DNA from: Musa acuminata AAA Group
Lineage: Eukaryota > Streptophyta > Magnoliopsida > Zingiberales > Musaceae
Reading direction: 5' to 3'
Assembly: GCF_036884655.1 (NCBI RefSeq)
Contig: NC_088342.1
Coordinates: 16,639,001-16,703,000, forward strand
DNA: 64,000 nucleotides
Part shown: in pieces, positions 8,280 through 18,866 of the stretch
How the letters are laid out: each line of letters begins with the position of its first letter
Position numbering within the stretch: the stretch's first letter is position 1
Notes under the pieces: model-generated
The model's input: only the letters and a program-made list of their open reading frames with translations
The model's database searches: none
Told to the model about the DNA's origin: nothing
Made by a program: the position numbers and the translations under genes

Positions 8280-11247
8280 ACAAACTCACAAGCTAGGAGC
8301 AAGAGATTGTATCTTGATAGTGGATACTCAAGGCACATGACCGGAGATCTATCTCATTTCTCTATACTCACTAGCAAAGAAGAAGGGTATATCACCTTCG
8401 GAGACAACAACAAAGGTAAAATCATTGGCAAGGGAACCATAGGTAACAAATCAAGTTTTTCAATTGATGAAGTGTTGCTAGTTGATGGATTGAAACATAA
8501 TCTCTTAAACATTAGTCAATTATGCGATAAAGGTTACATCATTATATTTGAATCTAATATGTGCATTATTGAAAAATCAAACAATAACATATCAATGATT
8601 GCCTTAAAATAAAATAATGTCTACACCATCAACCTTGATGAACTTAATAATGAAATGTGCTTTTCCGTTTTAAATGATGATGCTTGGCTTTGGCATAGAA
8701 GATTAGGCCATACAAGTATGAAAATAATATCTAAGATATCATCTAGAGGGTTAGTACGAGGGATTCCCAATATAAAGTTTGTTAAAGATAAAGTGTGTGA
8801 TGCTTGTCAATTAGGAAAACAAATAAAAACTAGTTTCAAACCAAAAAATCAAATTAGCACCACTAGACCATTACAATTGATTCATTTGGACTTATTTGGA
8901 CCAATTGACAAAACGAGTCTAGGAGGAAGCAAATATGCCTTCGTAATTGTAGATAACTACAGTAGATACACTTGGACCTATTTCTTGACTCACAAAAGTG
9001 ATTGTTTCAAATGTTTCTCTAAATTTTGTAAACTTACTCCAAACAAAAAAGGCTTCATAATTTCATCAATTTGGAGTGATCATGGTGGTGAATTTCAAAA
9101 CCGTGACTTCCAAAGTTTTTGTGAATCAAATGGATATAATCACAACCTTTCCACTCCGAGAAATCCTCGACAAAATGGGATAGTTGAAAGAAAAAATAGA
9201 AATTTACAAGAAATGATAAAAACCATATTAAATGAATATAGTCTACCTATGTATTTTTGGGACGAAGTCGTTAATACGGCTTGCTATGTCATGAATAGGG
9301 TTCTAATAAGACCATCTCTATCAAATTCTCCCTATGAATGAAAATGATGCCTTAGAAAAATTTGATGCTAAATCTGATGAAGGCATCTTTCTTGGTTACT
9401 CTTCCATTTCTAAGGCTTTTCATGTTTTTAACAAAAGAACCTTAGTTATAGAAGAGTTTATTCATGTGATTTTTAATGAAATTTCTGAGTTAAAGAAAAA
9501 TGATTTTGATGATGATCTTGGTTTTGATAATTTGAATTTAAATGAACTCCCTCCTCAAAATAGCAACTTGGATGTATCTTTTTCCGAAATTTTCTTACCC
9601 AAGGAATGGAAGTATGTAGACGCTCATCTAAAGAAGCTAATTATAGAAGATACATCAAAAGGGGTTCAAACTCGTTCTTCCTTCAAGAATTTTTGTGCTA
9701 ACGCTGCCTTCCTTTCTCAAATTGAACCAAAATGCATTGACGAAGCCATGAAAGATGATTCATGGGTTATTGCAATACAAGAGGAATTGAACCAATTTGA
9801 GAGGAATGAGGTATGGAAGCTTGTTCCTACCTAGTGACCATTTAGTCGTAGGTACTAAATGGGTCTTTAGAAACAAGCAAGATGAATGCGGTATCGTGGT
9901 TAGAAACAAGGCTAGACTAGTGGCCAAAGGTTTCAGCCAAGAAGAAGGTATCGACTACGAAGAGACCTTCGCTCCTGTGGCTAGATTAGAAGTCATTATG
10001 ATGCTTCTTGCCTATGCTAGTAGTAATGATTTTAAACTATTTCAAATGGATGTCAAAAGTACTTTCTTGAATGGTATTATTTTCGAAGAAGTGTATGTTG
10101 AACAACCTCCCGGATTTGAAAATTCTCTTCTTCATAATCATGTATTTAGATTGACTAAGGCTCTCTATAGCTTAAAACAAACTCCTAGAGCTTTGTATGA
10201 AAGACTTAGTTTCTTTTTTATTTTAAATAATTTTACAAAAGGTAAGGTACATTATTTATCAAATATTTTGAAAATAATTTTTTTATTGTTCAAATTTATG
10301 TTAACGATATTATTTTTAGTTCTTCGGATGAATCATTATGTGAATCATTTGCTAAATGTATGAGTCATGAATTTGAAATGAACCTAATGGGAGAATTAAC
10401 CGTCTTTTTAGGATTGTAAATTAAACAACTTAGTAATGATATATTTTTTAATCAATCTAAATATACATTAGAATTGTTAAAACGATTTAACATGGATGGT
10501 TCAAAAGCGATAAACACACCTCTGAGTACTTCCACTAAATTAGATATGGATGAAAATGGTGAAAACTTTGATCAAAAAATGTATAGGGGAATAATAGGAA
10601 GTCTACTTTACCTCACCACAACTAGACCGAATATCATGTTTAGTGTAGGGATTTGTGCTACGTTTCAAGCTAATCCTAACTTATCTCATCTTAAAAGTGT
10701 TAAAAGAATCCTTAAATATCTTAAAGGAACTCCTAATTTAGGATTATGGTATCCAAAATCTGATAATTTTGATTTAATAGCTTATGCAGATGCCGATTTT
10801 GGTGAATGTAGGATAGAAAGAAAAAGCACATCCTGAACATGTCAATTTTTAGGACATGCAATTGTTTCTTAGACTTCCAAGAAACAAAATTCGGTTGCAC
10901 TATCTACGGCGGAAGCTGAATACATATCTGCAAGTGCATGCTGTGCACAAGTTGTTTGAATGAAGAATACATTGGAAGACTATAGAATTTACTTGAAGAA
11001 CATTCCCATAAAATGTGATAATACAAGTGCTCTTTGTCTAACCAAAAATCCAATTCAACACTCTAGAACTAAGCATATTGACATTAGGCATTACTTTATA
11101 CGAGATCATGTCAATAATAATAATGTAATTCTAGAATTTATTGATACAAAGCATCAATTAATGGATATTTTCACAAAAGCCTTAAATGAAGATCAATTTG
11201 ACTTTATTAGATGAGAATTAGGCATGTTGAATTGTCCTTGTGAATGA
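8280..11247 (+). pseudogene. pol of element B (protease, integrase, RT, RNase H)
   Basis: Same frame as gag across the TAG. Order seen: protease LDSGYSRHMTGD (DSG active site, Cys replaced by Tyr); pre-integrase zinc region HRRLGH...CDACQLGK; integrase core with LDLFGP, IVDNYSRYTW and SDHGGEF...NPRQNGIVERKN; RT start ([23 protein letters not shown]); then RNase H (ADADFGE, CDNTSALCLTKN). Lesions: TAA near 8610; a deletion of about 70 bp at 9335 between GAAT repeats; a 2-bp deletion near 9827; a damaged catalytic segment (YVDD replaced near 10300); stops near 10418, 10833 and 10870. In life pol copies RNA to DNA and integrates it. The last stop is TGA 11245-11247. Confidence 0.85.
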
Positions 11248-11440
11248 GCTTGATTGTATATATTTTTCGAAAATTCTTCATCCTCTTTTCGGTTTTGTGG
11301 ATTTGATTTCTTCCTTCTCTTTCGATTCCAAATGACATCTTAAAGCATAATCCAAGATCCTATCCTATTTTGAACCAAAAACCTCTGAAAAACAAAAATG
11401 GGGAGGAAAGAATTTTTTTCTTTCTCTTCTTTGGCTCGCC

Positions 11441-11574
11441 AGCGATGGCACCGCCAGAACTGGCGGTAGCACCGCCTGAGCGCTCGGTCGTCAGGTAGTG
11501 GCATCGCTCGGATTAGTGGTGGCACCGCCCGAGAACTCCCTTATAAGAGAAGGGGTTAGGGCCGGCGGTGGAAC
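11441..11574 (+). promoter_or_regulatory. pol-ORF3 spacer of B: palindromes and TATA-like box
   Basis: Within the non-coding stretch 11248-11803. Variants of GGCGGTG/CACCGCC, a CTTATAAGAG box near 11540, then GGTTAGGGCCGGCGGTGG. Same order as at 1866-1984 and 61022-61160. Promoter role inferred. Confidence 0.4.
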
Positions 11575-11715
11575 CTCCCCCAACCCGTAAGAACTCTCCC
11601 TAGAACTCCCACAATACTCTCTAAACCTCTCTAACCCTCATTCTAACCTTTAGAAGCCTAAGAGTGGGATTCTTATTGGTTCAAGCTCTCTATCTTCCAA
11701 GGAATTCTCCATGAG

Positions 11716-11800
11716 GTAAAATCTGAAATCATTCCTTTCTCTTCTCATTATTTTGCCTACACTTCACGGTTTCATATTCTTGATCTATCATCTTGTTTAG
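11716..11800 (+). other. Candidate intron upstream of ORF3 (element B)
   Basis: GAG|GTAAAATC donor and CTTGTTTAG acceptor, 85 bp, acceptor three bases before the ORF3 ATG at 11804. Positions match the other copies. Confidence 0.45.
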
Positions 11801-11803
11801 ATA

Positions 11804-12552
11804 ATGGCACCTAAGAGATCAACAAGAACAAAAGGGAAGAGGGTGGAAGGAGATTTATGTGACCAAAACCTTTTTAAAACTAATAAAGTAGCTCTTAGAT
11901 TTCAAAATTTCGAAACAAGAACTATACATAATGGCAAATATGTTGATCTTGATGAACTTGAAAACCTAGAACCCATTAGATGGTTTGCACATTTAGATGC
12001 CTTACCTCTCCTACAAATAAATGAACCAATTTATCCTAGGTTAGTTAGGCTATTTTATGCAAACTTATGTATGGACAATGATAGCCTAAGTACCTTCCTT
12101 TTAGGAAAACAAATTCAAATCTTTGATAGTACTATTTATGAACTAATTGGAATTACTGAAAAAGAAATGGGTTATTACTTTAGAAATAAATGAGATATCA
12201 ATGCAATAGGAGCAACCTACTCCGAAGCCTTAGAAACTATTTTTGCAAATCCAAACCTAGGCATGATTCCCAAAAGTTGCGAGAACTTATTGCCCTTTAA
12301 CTCTAAATTTCTTCATCACATCATAACTAGCATACTATTTCCCTAACAATTTCAACATAATGAAATTAGTCAAATAGAGCTAAGCACTATGTATTGGATA
12401 ATGACCAGCTAACATAATTGTTTTGGATACTTAATCCGGTAACATTCATGACATAATAACTAAAGACACAATATTGGGGGGTTAGTCACTCGATTAATAC
12501 TTGCCCATAATATTTGTGTCTCACCCGATGAAAAAATATTTCAAGTTGATCG
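11804..12552 (+). pseudogene. ORF3 of element B, 5' part (cut by H)
   Basis: Starts MAPKRSTRTKGKRVEGD and is open for 129 codons, then TGA at 12191-12193 in place of Trp, identical to the stop at 443-445. Later it carries further lesions shared with that copy, such as CTAACATAATTG (Gln to stop) and a shortened CATTCATGACATAA segment, plus a private deletion near 12475. H inserted after the GATCG at 12548-12552; the remainder resumes at 21705. Confidence 0.85.
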
Positions 12553-13743
12553 TGTTAGGATCGGAGCGGCACTAAGTGGGGGGGGTGAATTAGTGCAGCG
12601 GATTAAAACTTCGGTTTTAGAAAAATCTTTCGTACGATAAGAACGGAACTTGAAAAGCTTAACTTGAAAGCGTATTCTTAAAGTTGCACAGCAAAGGTAA
12701 TAAGGAACTAAAGCATGTAAGAAGGTTTGCAGTAATGTAAACAGCAATAATGAAATGCAAACCAGAGATTACGCAGATTTTAGAGTGGTTCGGTCAAATG
12801 ACCTACATCCACTTGCGAGGCCCCTCTTCGATGAGGCTCCCACCTTCCACTAGCAAATCTCTTGAAATGGAAGGGTAAATACCCCTCTTACAACCTTTTA
12901 CAAACAGTTCAACCTCTTACAAATTTTCAATAAGAAAGAAGGAGGAGAACTCTCTAGCAAATTGAAAACAAGACTTGCTAAGACTTTCTAAGACTTTTCT
13001 CTCAATCAAAATGCTTCTCAAAAGTTGTAATCTCAACTGAGATTTGAGGGGTATTTATAGGCCTCAAGAGGATTCAAATTTGGGCTCCAAAATTTGAATT
13101 CTCTTTGGGTTCCCGATGCTGGCGGTGCCACTGCCCAGCGCTCGGGTGCTGGACGGTGCAACCGCCCAGCCCAGGAGGTGTCACCGCCCAGCTCTCGGGT
13201 GCTGGGCGGTGCCACCGCCTGGCTCTCCGGTTCGCTGGTTTGGCTTAGTTTTAGCCCAAACCAAATCTGACTTTGGGCCCAGTTGGCCCCTAACCAAGAT
13301 ATAGGATTATCTCTTAATCCTAATCTTAATTACAAGTGAACTACATAACCAAAACTCATCCTAAGCAAGTTTTCAACCGCGAACGTCGAGTCTTGTTCCG
13401 GCGAGCTTTCCGACGAACTTTCTTCCGACGGACTCCCATCAAGCTCCCGATCTTGTGATAACTTTAACGAGTAGCCGAGCCTTCTCGGTGATCTCCGTGA
13501 ACCTCCGACGATCTCTTCGGCGAACTTCCGAAAATTTCGATAGGTTCCCGATTTCTTCTCGGTTGGTTCCGGCAACATCTCCGACGATTCTTCGGACTCT
13601 TAAACGTCTATCGATCTTGACTCCGGTATCCTTGCTTTATGTTTTCTGGTTATCGTAGTTAATCCTGCACACTTAACTCAATAATATGGATTAGATCAAT
13701 TAACCCACCAATTGATTATATCATCAAAATCCGAGATTCAACA
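12553..13743 (-). repeat. 3' LTR of H
   Basis: 1191 bp, TGTTGAATC...CCTAACA on the minus strand. TATA box (TATAAATA) at 13053-13060, palindrome array at 13121-13219, 8-bp poly(C) tract near the terminus. Confidence 0.92.
13121..13219 (-). repeat. Palindrome array in H 3' LTR
   Basis: About four GGCGGTG/CACCGCC units upstream (on the minus strand) of the TATA box. The other H LTR has an extra unit (21054-21177), which accounts for most of the length difference between the two LTRs. Confidence 0.8.
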
Positions 13744-13758
13744 ATCTCCCCCTTTTTG
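13744..13758 (-). promoter_or_regulatory. Polypurine tract of H
   Basis: Minus strand AAAAAGGGGGAGAT directly before the LTR start. Confidence 0.8.
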
Positions 13759-14418
13759 ATGATGACAATCAATTGATGACGGAGTTAAACATAACTCCCC
13801 CTATCTATATGCCATATTATGAGAAGATAAAAAAACACTTGAATTCCATCTCATTGGATTCAAGCATAACCCGATAAGTTCTAACCGTACAGCTTATCGT
13901 GATCCTCATTAAACAATAGTAAGTACGAAACTTCGATGAAAATCATAAGTTAAATGAAAAGAGACGAATTTTACTACGACAGAAGATAAAGATTTTCAAT
14001 ATAAATTTCATGATATAGATGTAAGGCATGCTTTCAATATAATCAATCAATCTTGTGATATTTTCAAGGATTTTCCAAGGCATATAAGTCATTCATATCA
14101 CACAAGTTTTTGTAATCCATATAAGTCATGCTATCATTATGGTGTAAGTCATCACTTGGTCATCACTTCTCCCCCTTTATCATCAACAAAAAGAAACAAG
14201 CCAGCTAATTGATGATCATAGAAAAAAGGTTTAGCATTTAATAGGAAACAAAGTTCATCATTCAAATTTGCCAGAAATAGTTTATCCAAAAGACATCATC
14301 ATTTATACAGATCAAAACAGTAGTTATCTAAAAGGAAGGATCAATTATCATTTAATCGATGATAAACTTTGAACTTGTTGTTAAAAGCAAACAGAACAGA
14401 ATAAAAAGATACATCAAT
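13759..14418 (-). other. 3' non-coding region of H
   Basis: No coding potential. It carries the second polypurine-like tract (14166-14190), but the roughly 60-bp repeats of A and B are reduced here to one weak unit near 14080-14150. Confidence 0.7.
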
Positions 14419-15513
14419 TTAAACCTTAGGAGGGAATCCACAGTGCTGATACATGATATCTATTTTTTCATTCATTTGTCGTAGTGTCTTCAAAATTTCA
14501 ACTTGTTGATTCTGAATTTGTTCTTGCTGTGATTTGATCTGAGACAGTTCCGCCATAATGAGATCTTCAGAGGAGGAAACAGGAGCTGAAGGTGCTGCGC
14601 CAAAGGGACTAGGAGGAGGAGATTCATTTCCCATAAGAATTGGTGTTTCGGGGTGTTCTATTGGTGGAGGAATTGGATCCGTCCTTCTAGGCTGCCTAAC
14701 CCATATGCCATTGCTAAAAGTGCACCTAAGTCTTTTCAGTAGGTTTTTATTTATTATGTTATATCGATCATTTTGAATAAATTCTTCATCGGGTGGAATG
14801 CAAATGTCATAGGCATGAAGAAATCTAGTGATTAACCTCCCATATGGCAATATAGTATCTTTAGCCATAATATCCTGCATGTGTTGGCGAATTAAGTAAC
14901 CAAAACAATTATGCTGACCGGTCATAATCCAATACATGGTTCCTATCTCTATTTGACTTATTTCGTCAAGATGAAATTGTTTGGGGAATATGATGCTTGT
15001 GATAATGTGATGAAGAATTTTAGAGTTGAAAGGTAGTAAGTGTTCACAGCTTTTGGGTAGGAAGTCAAGGTTTGGATTTGCAAAAACTGTTTCTACGGCT
15101 TCGGTATAGGTTGCTCCTATTGTGTTGACGTCCCATTTACCTTTAAAATAGCATCCCCTGTCTTTTTCAGTTATGCCAATTAGCTCACAAATAGTGCTGT
15201 CAAATATTCTAATGGGTGTTCCTAGAAGGTAAGTGCTTAGGCTATCGTTGTCCTCATATAGGTTGGCATAGAACAATCTAACTAATCGCGGATAGATTGG
15301 TTCATCTACTTGTAGTAGAGGTAGAGCTTCTAGGTGTGCAAACCACCTAATGGGTTCTAAGTCCTCTAGTTCATCCAGATCAACGTATTTTCCCTTATGG
15401 ATACATCGTGTTTCAAATTTTGGAAAGCTAAGGGCTACCTCTTTTGATCTAAAAAGATCATGGTCAAATGAATCTCCTTCAATCCTTTTTCCTTTTGATC
15501 TCTTAGGAGCCAT
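14419..15513 (-). CDS. ORF3 of element H, intact (putative plant transposon protein family)
   Basis: A 364-aa protein, the reference copy for this window. The basic start (MAPKRSKGKR) precedes a conserved region of about residues 35-240 with RLVRLFYANL, GTPIRIFDSTICELIGI and ILPYGRLITRFLHAYDI, which I recognise as resembling a plant transposon-associated protein domain. A Pro/Ser-rich linker lies at about 275-315, and a Gln-rich predicted coiled coil at about 315-350 (SQQEQIQNQQVEILKTLRQ). I see no signal peptide or membrane span, so nothing supports an envelope role even though its place after pol is where SIRE elements carry an env-like ORF. It lies 504 bp past the pol stop, behind a conserved candidate intron. 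Function unknown. The ATG is conserved in all family 1 copies. Confidence 0.9.
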   Translation of the reverse strand: MAPKRSKGKRIEGDSFDHDLFRSKEVALSFPKFETRCIHKGKYVDLDELEDLEPIRWFAHLEALPLLQVDEPIYPRLVRLFYANLYEDNDSLSTYLLGTPIRIFDSTICELIGITEKDRGCYFKGKWDVNTIGATYTEAVETVFANPNLDFLPKSCEHLLPFNSKILHHIITSIIFPKQFHLDEISQIEIGTMYWIMTGQHNCFGYLIRQHMQDIMAKDTILPYGRLITRFLHAYDICIPPDEEFIQNDRYNIINKNLLKRLRCTFSNGIWVRQPRRTDPIPPPIEHPETPILMGNESPPPSPFGAAPSAPVSSSEDLIMAELSQIKSQQEQIQNQQVEILKTLRQMNEKIDIMYQHCGFPPKV

Positions 15514-15516
15514 TAT

Positions 15517-15614
15517 CTAGACAAGATGATGATGAAGTTGTGAAAAAAATAAGCAAGGGAAAGAGGAAAGAAAAGAGGGAATGGGATACCAAAAAGAGGG
15601 ATTTCAAGTGTTAC
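15517..15614 (-). other. Candidate intron upstream of H ORF3
   Basis: On the minus strand: AAG|GTAACACT donor at 15614 and TTGTCTAG acceptor at 15517, three bases before the ATG; 98 bp. Confidence 0.45.
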
Positions 15615-15740
15615 CTTATGGAGATTATGTTGAGAGATGGAAAGCTTGGACCACCAAGAATCCTTCTCCAATGCTTCTAAGAGTTAGAATGAGGGTTAGA
15701 GGGAATGGGAGAGGGTTTTGAGAGCCTTTTTTTCGGGTTG

Positions 15741-15853
15741 GGGGCGGTGTCACCGCCGGCCCTAACCCCTCGGGTTAATAAGGGTCGCTCGGTCGGTGCC
15801 ACCGCCAAACCGAGCGGTGCAACCGCCGGATCTGGCGGTGCCACCGCTGGCAT
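15741..15853 (-). promoter_or_regulatory. pol-ORF3 spacer of H: palindromes and weak TATA
   Basis: Four or five palindrome variants and a poor TATA-like CTTATTAAC near 15774-15782, inside the non-coding spacer 15514-16017. The rest of the spacer has no recognisable feature. Confidence 0.35.
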
Positions 15854-16017
15854 CCCGCGGAGGAAAGAAAAAAAATTTTTCTTCCTCCCTTTTGTTTAGC
15901 TTCTTCCCTCAAGATCATAAGTTATACTTTAATGGATCATTTTGAATTGAAGAAGAAGGAAGAAATCAAATCCACAGAAGAAAGGAAAAGGACGAGTCAT
16001 TTTTCGTGAAGCTCATT

Positions 16018-18866
16018 TTAGGGACAATTTAACATGCCTAATTCCCTTCTAATGAATTCAAATTGATCTTCGTTCAAAGCTTTTGTAAATATATCTGCTA
16101 ATTGATGCTTTGTGTCAATGAATTCTAGAACAACATCATTGTTAAGGACATGATCGCGTATGAAATGATGCCTAATGTCGATGTGCTTAGTTCTAGAGTG
16201 CAGAATTGGATTTTTAGTAAGACATATGGCACTAGTATTATCACATTTTATGGGAATGTTTTTAAAGTGAATTTTATAGTCTTCTAATGTATTTTTCATC
16301 CAAATGACTTGTGCACAACATGCACTTGCAGCAATGTATTCGGCTTCCGCCGTAGATAGTGCAATTGAATTTTGTTTCTTGGAAGTCCAAGAAACAAGTA
16401 CATGTCCTAAAAATTGGCATGTTCCGGATGTACTTTTTCTATCTATCATGCATCCGCCAAAATCGGCATCTGCATAAGCTATTAGATCGAATTTTTCAGA
16501 TTTTGGATACCACAATCCTAAATTTGGAGTTCCTTTAAGATACCTAAATATTCTTTTAACACTCTTCAGATGGGATAATTTAGGATTAGATTGAAACCTA
16601 ATGTATATTTGGATTGGTTAAGAAATATACCATCACTAAGTTGTTTGATTTGTAATCCTAAAAAGAAAGTTAATTCACCCATTAAACTCATTTCAAATTC
16701 ATGACTCATACATTTGGCAAATGATTCACATAGTGATTCATCCGAAGCGCCAAAAATAATATCGTCAACATAAATTTGCACAATAAGAAAATTATTTTCA
16801 AAATGTTTAATAAATAATGTAGTATCAACCTTACCTTTGGTAAAATTATTTAAAATAAGAAAGGAACTAAGCCTTTCATACCAAGCTCTAGGAGCTTGTT
16901 TCAAGCCATAGAGAGCTTTAGTCAATTTGAATACATGATTAGGAAGAAGAGAATTTTCAAATCTGGGAGGTTGTTCGACATATACTTCTTCGGAAATAAA
17001 ACCATTCAAGAAAGCACTTTTGACATCCATTTGAAATAGTTTAAAATTATTACTACTAGCATAGGCAAGGAGCATCCTTATGGCTTCTAATCAAGCCACG
17101 GGAGCGAAGGTTTCTTCGTAATCGATACCTTCTTCTTGGTTGAAACCTTTGGCCACTAATCTAGCCTTGTTTCTAACCATGATACCATTTTCGTCTTGCT
17201 TGTTTCTAAAGACCCACTTAGTACCTATGACTAAGTGGTCACTTGGTCTAGGAACAAGCTTCCATACCTCATTCCTCTCAAATTAGTTCAATTCTTCTTG
17301 CATTGCAATGACCCAAAAATCATCTTTTAAGGCTTCGTCAATGCATTTAGGTTCAATTTGAGAAAGGAAAGCGGCGTTAGCACAAAAAATCTTGAAAGAA
17401 GAACGAGTTTGAACCCCTTTTGTTGTATCTCCTATAATTAGCTCCTTTGGATGAGCATCTACATACTTCCATTCTTTGGGTAAAGAAATTTCGGAAGAAG
17501 ATGCATTCAAATGGCTATTTTGAGGAGGGGGTTCGTTTAAATTCAAATTATCAAAACCAAGATCATCATCAAAATCATTTTTCTTTAAATCAAAAATTTC
17601 ATTAAAAACTACATGAATAGACTCTTCTATTACTAAGGTCCTTTTGTTAAAGACACGAAAGGCCTTAGAAACGGAGGAGTAACCAAGAAAAATGCCTTCA
17701 TCGGATTTAGCATCAAATTTACCTAGGGCATCCTTTTCATTTAAAATGAAGCATTTACAACCAAAAGCTTTAAAATAAGAAATATTTGGTTTTTTGTTAT
17801 TCCATAATTCATAGGGAGTTTTTAATAGAGATGGTCTTATTAGGACCCTATTCATGATGTAACAAGCCGTATTTACGGCTTCGGCCCAAAAATATTTGGG
17901 TAAACTATGTTCATTTAACATAGTTCTTGCCATTTCTTGTAGGTTTCTATTTTTCCTTTCAACTACTCCATTTTGTCGAGGATTTCTTGGAGTTGAGAAG
18001 TTGTGATTGTACCCATTAACTTCGCAAAAATTTTGAAAGTCATGGTTTTGGAATTCACCACCGTGATCACTCCGAATTGATGAAATCATGAAGCCTTTTT
18101 CGTTTTGAGTGAGTTTACAAAATTTAGAGAAACACTTGAAGCAATCACTTTTGTGAGCTAAGAAATAGGTCCAAGTGTATCTAGAGTAGTCATCCACAAT
18201 CACAAAAGCATATTTGCTTCCACCTAGACTTATTGTATCAATTGGTCCAAATAAGTCCAAATGGATCAATTGTAATGGTCTAGTGGTGCTAATTTGATTT
18301 TTTGGTTTGAAACTTGTTTTTATTTGTTTGCCTAGTTGACATGCATCGCATACCTTATCCTTAAAAAACTTCATATTCGGAATCCCTCGTACTAATTCTT
18401 GAGATGAGATTTTAGATATTGTTTTCATGCTTGCATGACCTAATCTCCTATGCCAAAGCCAAGCATCATCATTTACAGCGGAGAAACACATTTCATTACT
18501 TAGTTCATCAAGATTGATGGTATAGACATTATTTTGTTTTAAAGCAATCATAGTCATGTTATGATTTGGTTTTTCAATAATGCACATATTTGATTCAAAT
18601 CTAACGATGTAACCTTTATCGCATAGTTGACTAATACTCAAGAGATTGTGTTTCAATCCATCAACTAGTAAAACATCATCAATGGAAAAACTAAATTTGT
18701 TACCAATAGTTCCCTTGCCAATGATTTTGCTTTTGTTGTTGTCTCCGAAGGTGACGTACCCTTCTTCTTTGCTAGTGAGCATAGAGAAATGAGATGGATC
18801 TCCAGTCATATGTCTTGAGCATCCACTATCGAGATACCATCTCTTGCTCCTAGCTTGTGGGTTTGT
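16018..18866 (-). pseudogene. pol of element H, broken
   Basis: In frame with gag after an amber codon. Protease LDSGCSRHMTGD, pre-integrase (HRRLGH...CDACQLGK), integrase DDE region (LDLFGP, IVDDYSRYTW, SDHGGEF, NPRQNGVVERKN), RT with the YVDD motif, and RNase H (ADADFGG, STAEAE). Three lesions kill it: TAA for Gln near 17284, TGA for Arg near 17091, and a deletion of roughly 190 bp near 16602, between the RT KYTL segment and the RFQSNPKL segment, with TAG at both sides of the breakpoint. The end MLNCP is followed by TAA at 16018-16020. Everything else is well preserved, so these are recent losses. Confidence 0.9.

Noticed and set aside
13330..13578. Ser/Arg-rich open frames in LTRs (also 21286-21534, 37937-38269, 30369-30668, 55023-55292, 63389-63658)
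   Set aside because: They run through imperfect CGGAAGTTCGCCGG-type repeats, are open in several frames on both strands at once, and show no domain. They reflect base composition of the LTR.
14419..15513. ORF3 as a retroviral envelope
   Set aside because: The position after pol fits, but there is no signal peptide, hydrophobic membrane span or cleavage-type site visible in the intact copy.
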